Source of the DNA: Rhodobacteraceae bacterium S2214
Lineage (GTDB): Bacteria; Pseudomonadota; Alphaproteobacteria; Rhodobacterales; Rhodobacteraceae
Assembly: GCA_025141675.1 (NCBI GenBank)
Contig: CP081161.1
Coordinates: 2,578,001 to 2,642,000 of the forward strand
Reading direction: 5' to 3'
DNA length: 64,000 nucleotides
The number at the start of each line of letters is the position of its first letter. The first letter of the stretch is position 1. This document shows, piece by piece, positions 37,565 to 46,638 of this stretch. Made by a program: the position numbers and the translations under genes. The notes beneath the pieces were generated by a model. That model saw only the letters and a list, made by a program, of their open reading frames with translations. It was not told the origin of the DNA and searched no databases.

Positions 37565-37830
37565 GGGTCATCTCCAGTAGACCCGGCCATAACGGATTTA
37601 TCCGCCGAAGACCGCTCAGTTCCAAGGGAGACGTTACCGTCGCTACGTAAACACGAGTGCGTTGACTATCACCGGCCAGAGGCGCGTGCGTTGGCGTCTA
37701 TGGGCGTGCATTTGCGACCAAAAGAGATTCGACGCAAGAGGGAAAATGCAGGTGGCTGCAAAATTTTTGCGAGAGCCATCGTGACGGAAACAGGCGGCCC
37801 ATATCGGGCCGCCTGCGGGTCTTGTTTGAT
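37565..37830. other. Intergenic region between decarboxylase and dioxygenase genes
   Basis: 266 bases without a supported gene. The distal part holds the terminator of the dioxygenase gene (37791-37815). The rest is a candidate 5' leader of the decarboxylase; I see no known riboswitch and no clear -35/-10 pair. Short reading frames here are antisense or unsupported. Confidence 0.5.
37791..37815 (-). terminator. Terminator after the dioxygenase gene
   Basis: Perfect 10-base stem (CAGGCGGCCC / GGGCCGCCTG) with a 5-base loop, 15 bases after the stop, followed on the minus strand by TTTCC. Strong stem, short T run. Confidence 0.62.
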
Positions 37831-38961
37831 CTATGCGGTTGGGCCATCCAGCATCCGCAGTCGTGACATGAATTCACCCCGATCCACGTAGCAGCCATGC
37901 AAATGGCGGAACCCAGTTGATGGATCGAACGCGTCGCGCCCGTGCAGTACGCGCCGGTTATCGAACACAACCATCTCGCCGCCTTGCAGCTTCATTGTCA
38001 GGCGATATTTGGGGTCGCGGGTCTTGGCCATGTAGGCCCGATACGCGCGGTAGTAGGCCGGCATTTGATCCGCTGGCATATCGAAAATGCCAGCAAGATG
38101 CGCGTTGTAGCGGATTTCGATCACGTTGCCGCGGGCACCGAGCGTGATGACGGGACGATGAACGCGGATGTCTGCGTCGCCGTCATGAAAGCGGAACGGA
38201 ATTGCGACGTTGCACAACAAATCGAATGCCTCTGGATCTTCATCCCGCAGGTCTTCGGCTATCATGAAGCCGTCTGCGAAGATCGATCCACCGCCAGTTG
38301 CTTCATTCGCGAGACAATGCAGGAACTGATAACCCGGTGGCACCTCTTGGTTCGGCAAATCCGTATGCAGCGGCAGTGCAACAGACGTATAGGCAAGATT
38401 GTTTGGATCGGGTTTGTTGATGACTTCGAACGTGGTGCCAAAGTTGGTTCTACGTAGGAAACCGACCCGTTCAGCGACCGATACGCCCGCATCTGTGCTG
38501 TCGGCCAATTGATCCACTATTGTCAAACCAAAGCTTGCCAGATCAGACATCCAAGCCTGAAGGGCCGTATCATCTGCCAGGATTGGCGCAGCTGCATGGC
38601 GCGGAATATTGTCCGCGCCGTGATCGGCACGCCAATGGGTTGCAGCAATGTCTGCAGCATCATGCGCACGGGTTCCGGGGCGGTGTTGGTCCAAGAGCGT
38701 CGCAGGCATCTGGCTGATGTGGCCGTCTGCGTAGGTCAGGGCCGCCGTGCCATCCGTTAGGTGTGCCGCAGTCAGGACGGGGGATTCTTCGATCTCCAGC
38801 AGATCAAGCAGACGTTCATGGGTTTCAGGGTGCAATCCGGACGGGCAATTGTCGCGCAGCCAAGGTGTCGGGAACGTCGTGGTCGTGTCGTCCAGCCATG
38901 TCACGACAAGCGCGTCAGGACGGACCGCAAGGGTTTTGAGGTTCATATTCATACCATTCAT
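37831..38961 (-). CDS. Gamma-butyrobetaine hydroxylase-like dioxygenase
   Basis: Fe(II)/2-oxoglutarate dioxygenase of 376 residues. The N-terminal small domain (WLRDNCPSGLHPETHERLLD) is of the zinc-binding type found in gamma-butyrobetaine and trimethyllysine hydroxylases, although its Cys/His spacing looks reduced. The TauD-like domain has the facial triad HTD in LPLHTDLPNQE (about 201-203) and the distal His in RVLHGRDAFD, with an R-F-R region for 2-oxoglutarate. It probably hydroxylates gamma-butyrobetaine or a related betaine. Start may be any of three near Mets (38961, 38952, 38946). Confidence 0.88.
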   Translation of the reverse strand: MNGMNMNLKTLAVRPDALVVTWLDDTTTTFPTPWLRDNCPSGLHPETHERLLDLLEIEESPVLTAAHLTDGTAALTYADGHISQMPATLLDQHRPGTRAHDAADIAATHWRADHGADNIPRHAAAPILADDTALQAWMSDLASFGLTIVDQLADSTDAGVSVAERVGFLRRTNFGTTFEVINKPDPNNLAYTSVALPLHTDLPNQEVPPGYQFLHCLANEATGGGSIFADGFMIAEDLRDEDPEAFDLLCNVAIPFRFHDGDADIRVHRPVITLGARGNVIEIRYNAHLAGIFDMPADQMPAYYRAYRAYMAKTRDPKYRLTMKLQGGEMVVFDNRRVLHGRDAFDPSTGFRHLHGCYVDRGEFMSRLRMLDGPTA

Positions 38962-38994
38962 GTGATTTTATTGAAGTTTGATCGTCAAAATCAC
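38962..38994. promoter_or_regulatory. Inverted repeat directly upstream of the dioxygenase gene
   Basis: GTGATTTT and AAAATCAC arms, 17 bases apart, extend inward as TTGA / TCAA with a slight offset. The first arm touches the chosen start codon region. It may be an operator for the betaine dioxygenase or a translational hairpin. Confidence 0.4.
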
Positions 38995-39086
38995 AGGCTG
39001 GGCGGTGGCCACCATTCTTGGGTCTTGCCGTAGGGCGATCCCGCAGCGCGGGCGCCAAGCAAGGCGTATGGTGTGGCGTTTCTCAT
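38991..39086 (-). CDS. Possible 31-residue small protein upstream of the dioxygenase
   Basis: ATG at 39086 reads MRNATPYALLGARAAGSPYG and continues KTQEWWPPPSL to a TGA. No family is recognised and no good ribosome site precedes it. It is rich in Tyr/Trp/Pro at the end, unlike random high-GC sequence. Its stop codon lies inside the distal arm of the inverted repeat. It may be a leader peptide, a small protein or chance. Confidence 0.3.
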   Translation of the reverse strand: MRNATPYALLGARAAGSPYGKTQEWWPPPSL

Positions 39087-39182
39087 GCCGCAGTCATAGG
39101 GATGCTGGCCTGTTTCGACAAGCGATCATCACTGGATCGCCGCCCGCTTGAACAAAAGCGGAAGCCCCCCTAAGAACGTTGC

Positions 39183-39764
39183 ATGGCCCGTACCATTCTG
39201 CTGAACAAACCCTTCGATGTCTTGTCGCAATTCACCGATGCAAAGTCCCCGACAAAGCGGCGGACGCTGTCGGATTTTGTCGATGTGCCAAAGGTTTATC
39301 CCGCAGGACGGCTTGATCGGGATAGCGAAGGTCTGTTGGTCCTGACGGATGACGGCAAACTGCAAGCGCAGATCGCCAATCCCAAACACAAGTTGCCCAA
39401 GACGTATTACGTACAGGTCGAAGGGGCCCCGACGGACGCCGACCTACAGGCGTTAAGGGATGGTGTGACGCTCAAGGACGGTCTCACGCGTCCCGCGAAG
39501 GTCGCGTTGATGGAACCACCTGTATTGTGGGACCGTGATCCGCCGGTCCGTTTTCGTAAATCGGTGCCAGATACATGGGTCAAGATCAGCATTACTGAAG
39601 GCCGCAACCGTCAGGTTCGCCGTATGACCGCACACATCGGTTTTCCTACTCTTCGGCTGGTGCGCTGGTCTGTCGGCATCTGGAGCCTTGATGGCATCGC
39701 GCCCGGCACATGGCAGGACGCGGCCGACGTGCCGAGCACGCCGCCGCTAAGACGCGGTCGCTAG
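39183..39764 (+). CDS. rluE: RluE-type 23S rRNA pseudouridine synthase
   Basis: Enzyme of 193 residues with no S4 domain, of the RsuA/RluE branch. The opening [15 protein letters not shown], the catalytic Asp in [20 protein letters not shown] (about 39-58) and [22 protein letters not shown] are typical. It would isomerise a single uridine of 23S rRNA (U2457 in E. coli RluE). Convergent with the lipoprotein gene, stops 2 bases apart. Confidence 0.93.
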   Translation: MARTILLNKPFDVLSQFTDAKSPTKRRTLSDFVDVPKVYPAGRLDRDSEGLLVLTDDGKLQAQIANPKHKLPKTYYVQVEGAPTDADLQALRDGVTLKDGLTRPAKVALMEPPVLWDRDPPVRFRKSVPDTWVKISITEGRNRQVRRMTAHIGFPTLRLVRWSVGIWSLDGIAPGTWQDAADVPSTPPLRRGR

Positions 39765-39766
39765 AT

Positions 39767-40417
39767 CTAGTTTTCTGCGATCAGGTTCAGGCGACCAACA
39801 AGCCGCTCTCCACCGCTTTCCACATTGCCGTTGATATCGACTGCGGACAGTGCCCGAATGGTGCTTTGCCCTGCTTCAGGTTCGGTGCGTGTGCCCAGAA
39901 AGCGGCCCAACATGTCGCCGGACATCGCATAAGTCTTGCCCTCCACAGTCACATCACCGGAATAATCGACGGCAAACTGGTTCGGGGCAAGATTGCCAAC
40001 GACACCGTTTTCCAGCTGCAACTGGCCAGACGCATCAAGAATGCCTTCACCGATCTTACTCGATTGAAACTGATCCATCGTGCCGGTGATATTGTCTTCA
40101 CCCGGACCAAAATCAACGGTGACATCGGACCGACCTACAAGCGCGAAACCTGCGTCAGGGTTGTCAGCGGATACCGCAGCAACGACCACAGTTCCCAAGA
40201 ACGTCGCACTGCCGCTGGTTGGGACATCATCCCAGACAGTGCCTCTTAGCCCCTCTCGACCGAGAACCGGATCACCAAGTACGCGGGTTCTGACCCGATT
40301 GGCGTCGATTGCCAAATCCGCAAATTGACGTGCGTCTTCGAGTTCTTCCAGCTTACCACAATTCGCGGTTAACATCACAAGGCCAATCAGGCTGGCGCAT
40401 ACATATTTTGAAGTCAT
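39767..40417 (-). CDS. Barrel-type surface lipoprotein, copy 1 of 3
   Basis: Protein of 216 residues from ATG 40417 (MTSKYVCASLIGLVMLTANC, lipobox TANC). The mature part looks like the small beta barrel of transferrin-binding-protein-B-like solute-binding proteins: SATFLGTVVVAAV, VTVDFGPGEDNITGTM and GDMLGRFLGTRTEPEAGQST. The GTRT-x-QS-x-IR block is shared with the next two genes. Ligand unknown; iron binding is not shown. Probably lipid-anchored and possibly surface-exposed. Confidence 0.75.
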   Translation of the reverse strand: MTSKYVCASLIGLVMLTANCGKLEELEDARQFADLAIDANRVRTRVLGDPVLGREGLRGTVWDDVPTSGSATFLGTVVVAAVSADNPDAGFALVGRSDVTVDFGPGEDNITGTMDQFQSSKIGEGILDASGQLQLENGVVGNLAPNQFAVDYSGDVTVEGKTYAMSGDMLGRFLGTRTEPEAGQSTIRALSAVDINGNVESGGERLVGRLNLIAEN

Positions 40418-40532
40418 CGGCGGGGGAGCCTCCGGTTGGTTTGTTAGGTTACATCGCCGGATAGGACCCTGTACGACTGGGTACCTCTTCACATGAGGGC
40501 GGCCTAAAAAACAACTGGAGGTATCTTATGAC

Positions 40533-40564
40533 CCTCCCCGCTAACCTTTAGCATAGCGGGAAGG
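40533..40564 (-). terminator. Hairpin after lipoprotein copy 2
   Basis: On the minus strand CCTTCCCGCTA and TAGCGGGGAGG pair with one mismatch around a 10-base loop, 20 bases after the stop of copy 2. No long T run follows, so it may only partly stop transcription into copy 1. Confidence 0.45.
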
Positions 40565-40584
40565 TTCAAATGGTTAACGGGCCC

Positions 40585-41301
40585 TTATGGAGCCACGAAA
40601 TCGTTGTCTGCTGCAACGGTGATGTCCGCCGTCAGACCGGACACGCTACCCGCGACGCTGGCATCTGCCACGGACAGATCGACCGCGCGTACCACGGACC
40701 GTGCGTCTTCGTTTGTGCGTGTTCCGCGCAGCGTGCCCTGCAATTCACCGGCAAGGCCGTATGTTTCGCCAAATGCAGACAGGCTACCCGCATAATCGGC
40801 AAACAGGCTATTCGCACGAGACGTGTTATCAACACCTTCGACGTCCGGACGTTTCCCGATTTCGCCACCGCTGAGCAGAAGTTCACCGTCGACAAAAGTC
40901 GCGTTACCATCGGCGTCCATTGCGCGCATGTTGCGCAGGTTACCAGTCACAACGTCCGCGTCTTCTGCAGCGCCGAAATCAACGTTCACATTTGCGATGC
41001 CGACGGCGTCCAGAACCATGTTGTCGCCGTCGCTGATCATGACAGTGCTGACGCCGCGATAAACTGCAGTGCCTTCGGTTGGAATGCGTTCGAAGGCAGT
41101 ACCGGAAATACCGGGGTTGTCTGCAGTGCCGTCGCCGATGACTTTCAAAATTTGAGCGTCTGCAGCAGACATCCGCGTGCTCACCTCATTTGAAGACAAA
41201 ACACCGCCACCTGAAGACGAACCGCCTGAACTACACGCGGATAAAAAGAGAGCGGCGGCAGACACGCTCATGGCGACTTTTGAAAATTTGATGACAGACA
41301 C
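40585..41301 (-). CDS. Barrel-type surface lipoprotein, copy 2 of 3
   Basis: Protein of 238 residues. I chose GTG 41301 because GGAAGGG lies 8 bases upstream and the reading MSVIKFSKVAMSVSAAALFLSAC gives a complete lipoprotein signal with lysines; an ATG ten codons later lacks the basic part. After the lipobox comes a Ser/Gly linker (SSGGSSSGGG). The barrel shows GTAVYRGVSTVMI, NVNVDFGAAEDADVVTGNL and GTLRGTRTNEDARSVVRAV, as in copies 1 and 3. Confidence 0.75.
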   Translation of the reverse strand: MSVIKFSKVAMSVSAAALFLSACSSGGSSSGGGVLSSNEVSTRMSAADAQILKVIGDGTADNPGISGTAFERIPTEGTAVYRGVSTVMISDGDNMVLDAVGIANVNVDFGAAEDADVVTGNLRNMRAMDADGNATFVDGELLLSGGEIGKRPDVEGVDNTSRANSLFADYAGSLSAFGETYGLAGELQGTLRGTRTNEDARSVVRAVDLSVADASVAGSVSGLTADITVAADNDFVAP

Positions 41302-41404
41302 AGAACAAACCCTTCCTCGGGATAACATTGTTTCCAAAACGCGCACAGAAACGCGGTTAAGTAGCTATAATTACAGCATAAATTTGAGGTATTTTCCGGT
41401 TTCA

Positions 41405-41422
41405 GTCAAGTTTTTACTTAAC
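41405..41422. promoter_or_regulatory. Near-palindrome over a -35-like box upstream of copy 2
   Basis: GTCAAGT-4-ACTTAAC (one mismatch) covers a minus-strand TTGACT box in the AT-rich 192-base gap. Downstream A/T stretches could serve as -10. Weak but suggests repressible transcription of copy 2. Confidence 0.25.
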
Positions 41423-41493
41423 AGTCGGTTAATGAGCGCAAGCACGATATAAGCGAGTATGTTCCCCGTACCGGAACGCTTGGCATTCAGTGT

Positions 41494-42135
41494 TCAACCG
41501 TTCTCAGCGACGACTGACAAAACGGCGGGCACTTCTTCCACACGTCCGTTCACAACCGCATAACCGTCATCATCGCGCCCAACGATCCCGCGAACGACAC
41601 TTTGTCCGTTTGCAGGATTGGTCCGTGTCCCGATAAACTGGCCCGTTAGCATACCCTCGGGTTCATAACGATCCCCGCCAATCGTGAGCGCGCCGCGATA
41701 TGTCGCGAGCCAATCATTGGCACGATTGGTCAGGTTATCATCCACGTCGTCGCCGATGATCGAAATCCCCGTACCGATGTTGATCACACCCGCAATTGGC
41801 CTGCTGGCGCTTTCGAGGTTACGCACCTGTCCGGTCAGCGTGCCCCCACCGAAATCGGCCGCCAGCACGGCGTCACCGATCAGATCAATATCAGGCCCTG
41901 ATGTCGGATCAATTGCAAGCGTGGCGTACCCGTCAAAGGTGGCCCGCCCTGCATTCGGCATAGCACTGCGTACCGTCGCCGAACGCGCGTCCAGACGTGC
42001 CTGCATCGCACGGGACGCGTCAACACGGTCGACAAATCCCGTTGGTGTTTGTGGGTTCCCCGTTCCAGCGCCGCCACAGGCAGTCAGGACAATGCAGGTG
42101 CTTCCAACCATTGCGATGCGGATCATGGGGAACAT
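41494..42135 (-). CDS. Barrel-type surface lipoprotein, copy 3 of 3
   Basis: Protein of 213 residues with lipobox LTAC (MFPMIRIAMVGSTCIVLTAC); the second Met is an alternative start. Shared barrel features: GRATFDGYATLAI, LAADFGGGTLTGQV and GQFIGTRTNPANGQSVVRGI. Overall more diverged from copies 1 and 2 than they are from each other. It lies between the pnt terminator and copy 2 and probably has its own promoter. Confidence 0.75.
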   Translation of the reverse strand: MFPMIRIAMVGSTCIVLTACGGAGTGNPQTPTGFVDRVDASRAMQARLDARSATVRSAMPNAGRATFDGYATLAIDPTSGPDIDLIGDAVLAADFGGGTLTGQVRNLESASRPIAGVINIGTGISIIGDDVDDNLTNRANDWLATYRGALTIGGDRYEPEGMLTGQFIGTRTNPANGQSVVRGIVGRDDDGYAVVNGRVEEVPAVLSVVAENG

Positions 42136-42172
42136 ATTCGGCCTCTAGCTTGACAAAGCGTTCACCGAAACA

Positions 42173-42206
42173 GAAAGGGCCTCGCATCAAAATGCAAGGC
42201 CCTTTC
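42173..42206 (-). terminator. Terminator of the pntA-pntB operon
   Basis: GAAAGGGCC and GGCCCTTTC arms with a short loop, 20 bases after the pntB stop. On the minus strand it is followed by TGTTTC. Nearly symmetrical. Confidence 0.58.
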
Positions 42207-42225
42207 GTCCAATGTTTCAGATCGC

Positions 42226-43659
42226 TTAGTCGATCTTTGGAAGCAACAGATCTAGCGATGCTTTTGCATCTCCGTAGAACATGCGCGTGTTCTCTTTGAA
42301 GAACAGTGGATTTTCGATACCGGAGTACCCTGTCCCCTGCCCGCGCTTGGATACAAACACCTGTTTCGCTTTCCAGCATTCCAGAACCGGCATACCCGCG
42401 ATTGGGCTGTTCGGGTCATCTTGGGCTGCTGGGTTCACGATGTCATTGGACCCGATCACGATGGCGACGTCCGTGTCCGGGAAGTCATCGTTGATCTCGT
42501 CCATTTCCATCACGATGTCGTATGGCACTTTGGCTTCTGCAAGCAGTACGTTCATGTGACCTGGCAAACGACCCGCAACTGGGTGGATCGCGAAACGCAC
42601 GTTTTTGCCCTTGGCACGCAGTTTGCGCACCAGTTCCGCAACGCCCGTTTGTGCCTGTGCCACCGCCATGCCGTAGCCCGGAATGATCACAACGCTGTCC
42701 GCTTCGTTCAATGCTGTGGCAACGCCATCCGCATCAATTGCAACCTGTTCACCTTCAACGGCCATCTGTTCGCCAGCTGGGCCACCAAAGCCGCCCAAGA
42801 TCACAGACACGAAGGACCGGTTCATCGCCTTACACATAATGTAAGACAGGATCGCACCGGAAGAACCGACAAGCGCGCCAACAACGATCAACAGGTCGTT
42901 GCCAAGGCTGAAACCAATCGCAGCAGCCGCCCAACCTGAATAGCTGTTCAGCATGGACACAACGACAGGCATATCCGCGCCGCCGATGCCCATGATCAAG
43001 TGGTAACCGATAAACAGAGCTGCGAGCGTCATCAGGAACAGTGGGAAGAACCCGCCGGTGTTGAAATACCAGATCAAGGTGATGACTGACAAAGCAGCAG
43101 CACCGATGTTCAGCATGTGACCACCCGGCAGCTTTGTCGCCGCTGAGTCCACTTTGCCCGCCAGTTTGCCGTAAGCGATGACGGACCCCGTGAAGGTCAC
43201 AGCACCGATGAAGATGCCCAAGAACAGTTCAACCCGCAGGATGTTAATCTCGACCGGTGTTTTCTTGGCCAAGAGTGCCGCGAATGTGCCAAGGTCTTTC
43301 GCTTCATCTCCGGACATTCCCATCACGCGGTTCAGTTCAAAGTGCGCGATAAAGCCCACAAACACGGCGGCGAGACCGACAAGGCTGTGCATCGCAGCAA
43401 CCAGTTCGGGCATCTGCGTCATCTGCACTTTGGTCGCCAGTTGGTACCCAATTGCACCACCACCCGCGATCAAGATCAGGGACAACAGCCAGAAACCGGA
43501 ACCCGGCCCAACAAGCGTGGCGAAGACCGCCAATGCCATACCCGCAATCCCGTACCACACGGCACGTTTTGCGCTTTCCTGCCCAGACAGACCGCCGAGG
43601 GAGAGAATGAAAAGAACGGCTGCGACCACGTAAGCCGCTGTAGTAAATCCGAAATCCAT
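42226..43659 (-). CDS. pntB: NAD(P) transhydrogenase subunit beta
   Basis: Integral membrane subunit of the proton-translocating transhydrogenase, 477 residues. It has multiple TM helices in the first ~260 residues ([22 protein letters not shown] and [20 protein letters not shown] are signature stretches) and the NADP-binding domain III at the C-terminus ([45 protein letters not shown]). It makes NADPH using the proton gradient. Twelve bases after pntA. Confidence 0.97.
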   Translation of the reverse strand: MDFGFTTAAYVVAAVLFILSLGGLSGQESAKRAVWYGIAGMALAVFATLVGPGSGFWLLSLILIAGGGAIGYQLATKVQMTQMPELVAAMHSLVGLAAVFVGFIAHFELNRVMGMSGDEAKDLGTFAALLAKKTPVEINILRVELFLGIFIGAVTFTGSVIAYGKLAGKVDSAATKLPGGHMLNIGAAALSVITLIWYFNTGGFFPLFLMTLAALFIGYHLIMGIGGADMPVVVSMLNSYSGWAAAAIGFSLGNDLLIVVGALVGSSGAILSYIMCKAMNRSFVSVILGGFGGPAGEQMAVEGEQVAIDADGVATALNEADSVVIIPGYGMAVAQAQTGVAELVRKLRAKGKNVRFAIHPVAGRLPGHMNVLLAEAKVPYDIVMEMDEINDDFPDTDVAIVIGSNDIVNPAAQDDPNSPIAGMPVLECWKAKQVFVSKRGQGTGYSGIENPLFFKENTRMFYGDAKASLDLLLPKID

Positions 43660-43671
43660 AATTCTAACCCC

Positions 43672-45246
43672 TTAAGACTTTTGGAACATGGCGAGCATAC
43701 GCCGTGTCACAAGGAAGCCGCCGAAAATGTTGATGCCGGTCATGAACACGGCCAAGGCGGCCAAGATAACGACCAATGCAGACCCCGATCCGATCTGGGT
43801 CAACGCCCCCAGAATGATGATGGACGAGATCGCGTTCGTGACAGCCATCAACGGTGTGTGCAGCGAATGTGCGACGCCCCAGATGACTTGAAAGCCGATG
43901 AACACGGAAAGCACGAACACGATGAAATGTTGCATAAAGCTGGCCGGTGCCATCAAACCAATCGCCAAGAGCAACGCGGCGCCAACGGCGATCAGCGTGA
44001 CTTGGTTCTTGGTTTGCGCCTTAAACGCAGCGACTTCTTCGGCGCGTTTTTCTTCCGGCGTCAGTTCCTTTGGCGCTTCCTTCTTCGGTTGGGCCGCGAT
44101 GGCCGCAACTTTCGGAGGCGGTGGCGGGAACGTAATCTCGCCTTGGTGCGTCGCAGTTGCCCCACGGATTACGTCGTCTTCCATGTTGTGATTTGGCACA
44201 CCGTCTTTTTCGGGTGTCAGATCGGTCATCATGTGACGGATGTTTGTGGCGTAAAGCGTCGAAGACTGCGCCGCCATCCGTGACGGGAAGTCGGTATACC
44301 CAATGATGGTCACGCCGTTGTCTGTGACAATCTTCTTGTCCATCACAGTCAGTTTGCAGTTCCCGCCGCGTTCCGCAGCAAGGTCAACGATCACAGACCC
44401 CGGTTTCATGCTGTCGACCATGTCTTTGGTCCACAGTTCCGGCGCGTCACGGCCCGGGATCAAGGCTGTGGTGATGACGATGTCGATGTCCGGTGCGATT
44501 TCGCGGAATTTAGCAAGCTGTGCTGCCGCAAATTCAGGGGACGACACAGCGGCGTAGCCACCTGTGGCCGCACCATCTGTCTGCTCTTCTTCAAAATCGA
44601 GGAAGACAAATTCAGCGCCCATGGATTCAACTTGTTCGGCCACTTCTGGCCGCACATCGAATGCATATGTGATCGCGCCAAGCGATGTCGCTGTCCCGAT
44701 GGCCGCAAGACCCGCAACACCAGCACCCACAACAAGCACCTTAGCAGGTGGCACTTTACCAGCGGCAGTGACCTGACCTGTAAAGAAACGGCCAAAGTTG
44801 TTACCCGCTTCGATCACCGCGCGGTAGCCCGCGATGTTCGCCATGGACGACAGGGCGTCCATCTTCTGGGCACGCGAAATACGTGGGACCATGTCCATCG
44901 CGATGACGGTTGATCCCTTCTTGTTCGCGGCTTCCATCAGCTCTGCGTTCTGCGCAGGGTAGAAGAAAGAGATCAGCGTCTGGTCTTTGCGCATCCGCTT
45001 GGTTTCGTCTTTCGACGGCGGGCGGACCTTCGCGACGATGTCGGCGGCTTTCCACAAAGCAGCAGGCGTTTTCATGATCGTGACGCCAGCTTCTTCATAA
45101 GCGGCATCCGAGAAACCAGCAGAATGGCCAGCCCCGGTTTCGATCAAACATTCATATCCAAGTTTCTGCAAATCCTTGGCCGAGGCCGGCGTCATTGCGA
45201 CCCGATCTTCACCCGGAAAGACTTCGTTTGGCGCACCGATTTTCAC
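43672..45246 (-). CDS. pntA: NAD(P) transhydrogenase subunit alpha
   Basis: NAD-binding subunit of 524 residues. GTG at 45246 (VKIGAPNEVFPGEDRVAMTP) is chosen because GGGGGAA lies 7 bases upstream and family members begin M-K-I-G. Rossmann motif VLVVGAGVAGLAAIGTA is near 173, with RPEVAEQVESMGAEF after it. A Pro/Ala linker (FPPPPPKVAAIAAQPKK) leads to C-terminal TM helices, so alpha-1 and alpha-2 parts are fused here, unlike the split form of some relatives. Confidence 0.97.
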   Translation of the reverse strand: MKIGAPNEVFPGEDRVAMTPASAKDLQKLGYECLIETGAGHSAGFSDAAYEEAGVTIMKTPAALWKAADIVAKVRPPSKDETKRMRKDQTLISFFYPAQNAELMEAANKKGSTVIAMDMVPRISRAQKMDALSSMANIAGYRAVIEAGNNFGRFFTGQVTAAGKVPPAKVLVVGAGVAGLAAIGTATSLGAITYAFDVRPEVAEQVESMGAEFVFLDFEEEQTDGAATGGYAAVSSPEFAAAQLAKFREIAPDIDIVITTALIPGRDAPELWTKDMVDSMKPGSVIVDLAAERGGNCKLTVMDKKIVTDNGVTIIGYTDFPSRMAAQSSTLYATNIRHMMTDLTPEKDGVPNHNMEDDVIRGATATHQGEITFPPPPPKVAAIAAQPKKEAPKELTPEEKRAEEVAAFKAQTKNQVTLIAVGAALLLAIGLMAPASFMQHFIVFVLSVFIGFQVIWGVAHSLHTPLMAVTNAISSIIILGALTQIGSGSALVVILAALAVFMTGINIFGGFLVTRRMLAMFQKS

Positions 45247-45282
45247 AGGCGTTCCCCCCACTTCTGGTTATTGCTGCAACTG

Positions 45283-45310
45283 CAGTATCGAACGAAATAA
45301 AATTGCGCAA
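45283..45310 (-). promoter_or_regulatory. Candidate pntA promoter
   Basis: On the minus strand TTGCGC, 16 bases, ATACTG, in an AT-rich stretch 40-65 bases before the pntA start. Eye match. Confidence 0.35.
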
Positions 45311-45345
45311 GGACAGGCGCAAACATTTGAATTATATGTTAGCGC

Positions 45346-45795
45346 TCACAGCCAGCGACGAGTTGACCGACAATAGGTTGCAAATTCTTCACCAAACGCC
45401 TGATTTAGACGGCTTTCTTCGTCCATTATGAAGCGTCTTGTGATCAAAAACATGAAGGCCGGGACCAGCAGTAAAAATAAAATACTAGTATCCCAGATCA
45501 ACACAAATCCCGCAAGAACAAGCGCATCGCCCAAATAAATCGGGTTGCGACTGATCCCGAATATACCCGTTTTGACCAAGGCTGACGGCTGCAGGTGCGG
45601 GATCACCGTTGTACGGTGCCGCGCCATTTGCATCACCGCCAAAATCATCAAGCACAGGCCGAGAGCGACCAATGCCCAGCCAACAAAACCGAGCCACGGA
45701 ACGTTGCGTTCTGCTGCAAATCCGAACTGCGGTGCCCACCAAACAAGCACCAGAAAAAGGCCCAGCCAGACCGGAGGCAAATCAATCCATTTCAT
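45346..45795 (-). CDS. Isoprenylcysteine methyltransferase-like membrane protein
   Basis: Protein of 149 residues from ATG 45795 (MKWIDLPPVWLGLFLVLVWW). About four TM helices, and the ICMT/PEMT-type C-terminal signature SRNPIYLGDALVLAG (about 83-97) followed by the DEESRLNQAFGEEFATYCRSTRRWL end. The family transfers methyl groups from SAM to small lipophilic or prenyl-linked substrates; the bacterial substrate is unknown. It faces the divergent SDR gene. Confidence 0.87.
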   Translation of the reverse strand: MKWIDLPPVWLGLFLVLVWWAPQFGFAAERNVPWLGFVGWALVALGLCLMILAVMQMARHRTTVIPHLQPSALVKTGIFGISRNPIYLGDALVLAGFVLIWDTSILFLLLVPAFMFLITRRFIMDEESRLNQAFGEEFATYCRSTRRWL

Positions 45796-45857
45796 CGTCT
45801 TAGCCTGATCCAAATATACGGCCTTGTCACCCCCGTGGTCCGCAGTAAGGTCGCCGC

Positions 45858-46616
45858 ATGGAACATACTGGAAAACACGCACTTGTGACCGGCGGCGGGA
45901 CTGGCATTGGCCACGACATTGCCGTCGCCTTAGCAAACGCAGGGGCTGAGGTAACGATCACCGGACGGCGCTTGGATGTATTAAACGACGTTGCTGCGAC
46001 GCATGACCGGCTGCACGCGTTGCAGATGGATGTCACTGATGAAGCATCTGTGCGCGACGGGATCGCTACAATCAGCGCCCTGCGCGGACCGATCCGGATT
46101 TGCGTCGCGAATGCGGGCATCGCGGAAGGCAAGGCCTTTGCCAAGACGACCCTTGCCGACTGGCGCAAGACAATGACCACAAACCTCGACGGAGTTTTCC
46201 TGACATTGCAAGCGGCGCTGACCACGCTGCCCGCCGATACCCCTGCCCGCATGATCGCTGTCAGTTCAATCGCGGGGGTGCGTGGGTTGAAAGGCGCCAT
46301 CCCTTATACCGCGACCAAACATGGCGTCATCGGGTTGATCCGTGGCCTGAGCGAAGAATACATGAACACGCCGATTACCTTCAACGCGCTCTGTCCGGGT
46401 TATGTGGAAACCGACATCGTGCGAGGTCAGCTACCGGGCTTGATGCGCCGGTTTGGCGTTGATGAAGGCGGGGCGCGGGCGTTGATCGCGAAAGGCAACC
46501 GGTCTGGGCAGTTGCTGGAGGTTGACGAAGTCACTGCAGCAGCAATGTGGTTGTGTTCCGACGGTGCACGCAGTGTAAACGGCCAAACAATCGAGATCGC
46601 AGGCGGTCAGGTCTAA
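45858..46616 (+). CDS. Short-chain dehydrogenase/reductase
   Basis: Classical SDR of 252 residues: [15 protein letters not shown] (NAD(P) loop, about 11-25), the NAG motif in [10 protein letters not shown], Ser in [10 protein letters not shown], catalytic YTATK (about 150-154) and CPGYVETDI. Resembles 3-oxoacyl-ACP reductase and 3-hydroxybutyrate-type enzymes; the substrate is uncertain. It is followed 22 bases later by the ACR3 gene. Confidence 0.93.
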   Translation: MEHTGKHALVTGGGTGIGHDIAVALANAGAEVTITGRRLDVLNDVAATHDRLHALQMDVTDEASVRDGIATISALRGPIRICVANAGIAEGKAFAKTTLADWRKTMTTNLDGVFLTLQAALTTLPADTPARMIAVSSIAGVRGLKGAIPYTATKHGVIGLIRGLSEEYMNTPITFNALCPGYVETDIVRGQLPGLMRRFGVDEGGARALIAKGNRSGQLLEVDEVTAAAMWLCSDGARSVNGQTIEIAGGQV

Positions 46617-46638
46617 TCCCCTAAGACAGAGCAAACAC

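Noticed and set aside
37565..37790. Riboswitch or polyamine-responsive leader before the decarboxylase
   Set aside because: No recognisable conserved riboswitch core; only an ordinary leader could be supported.
43342..44283. Long plus-strand frame of 313 codons over pntB/pntA
   Set aside because: Antisense shadow, rich in His/Arg/Gln, covering two well-conserved transhydrogenase genes.
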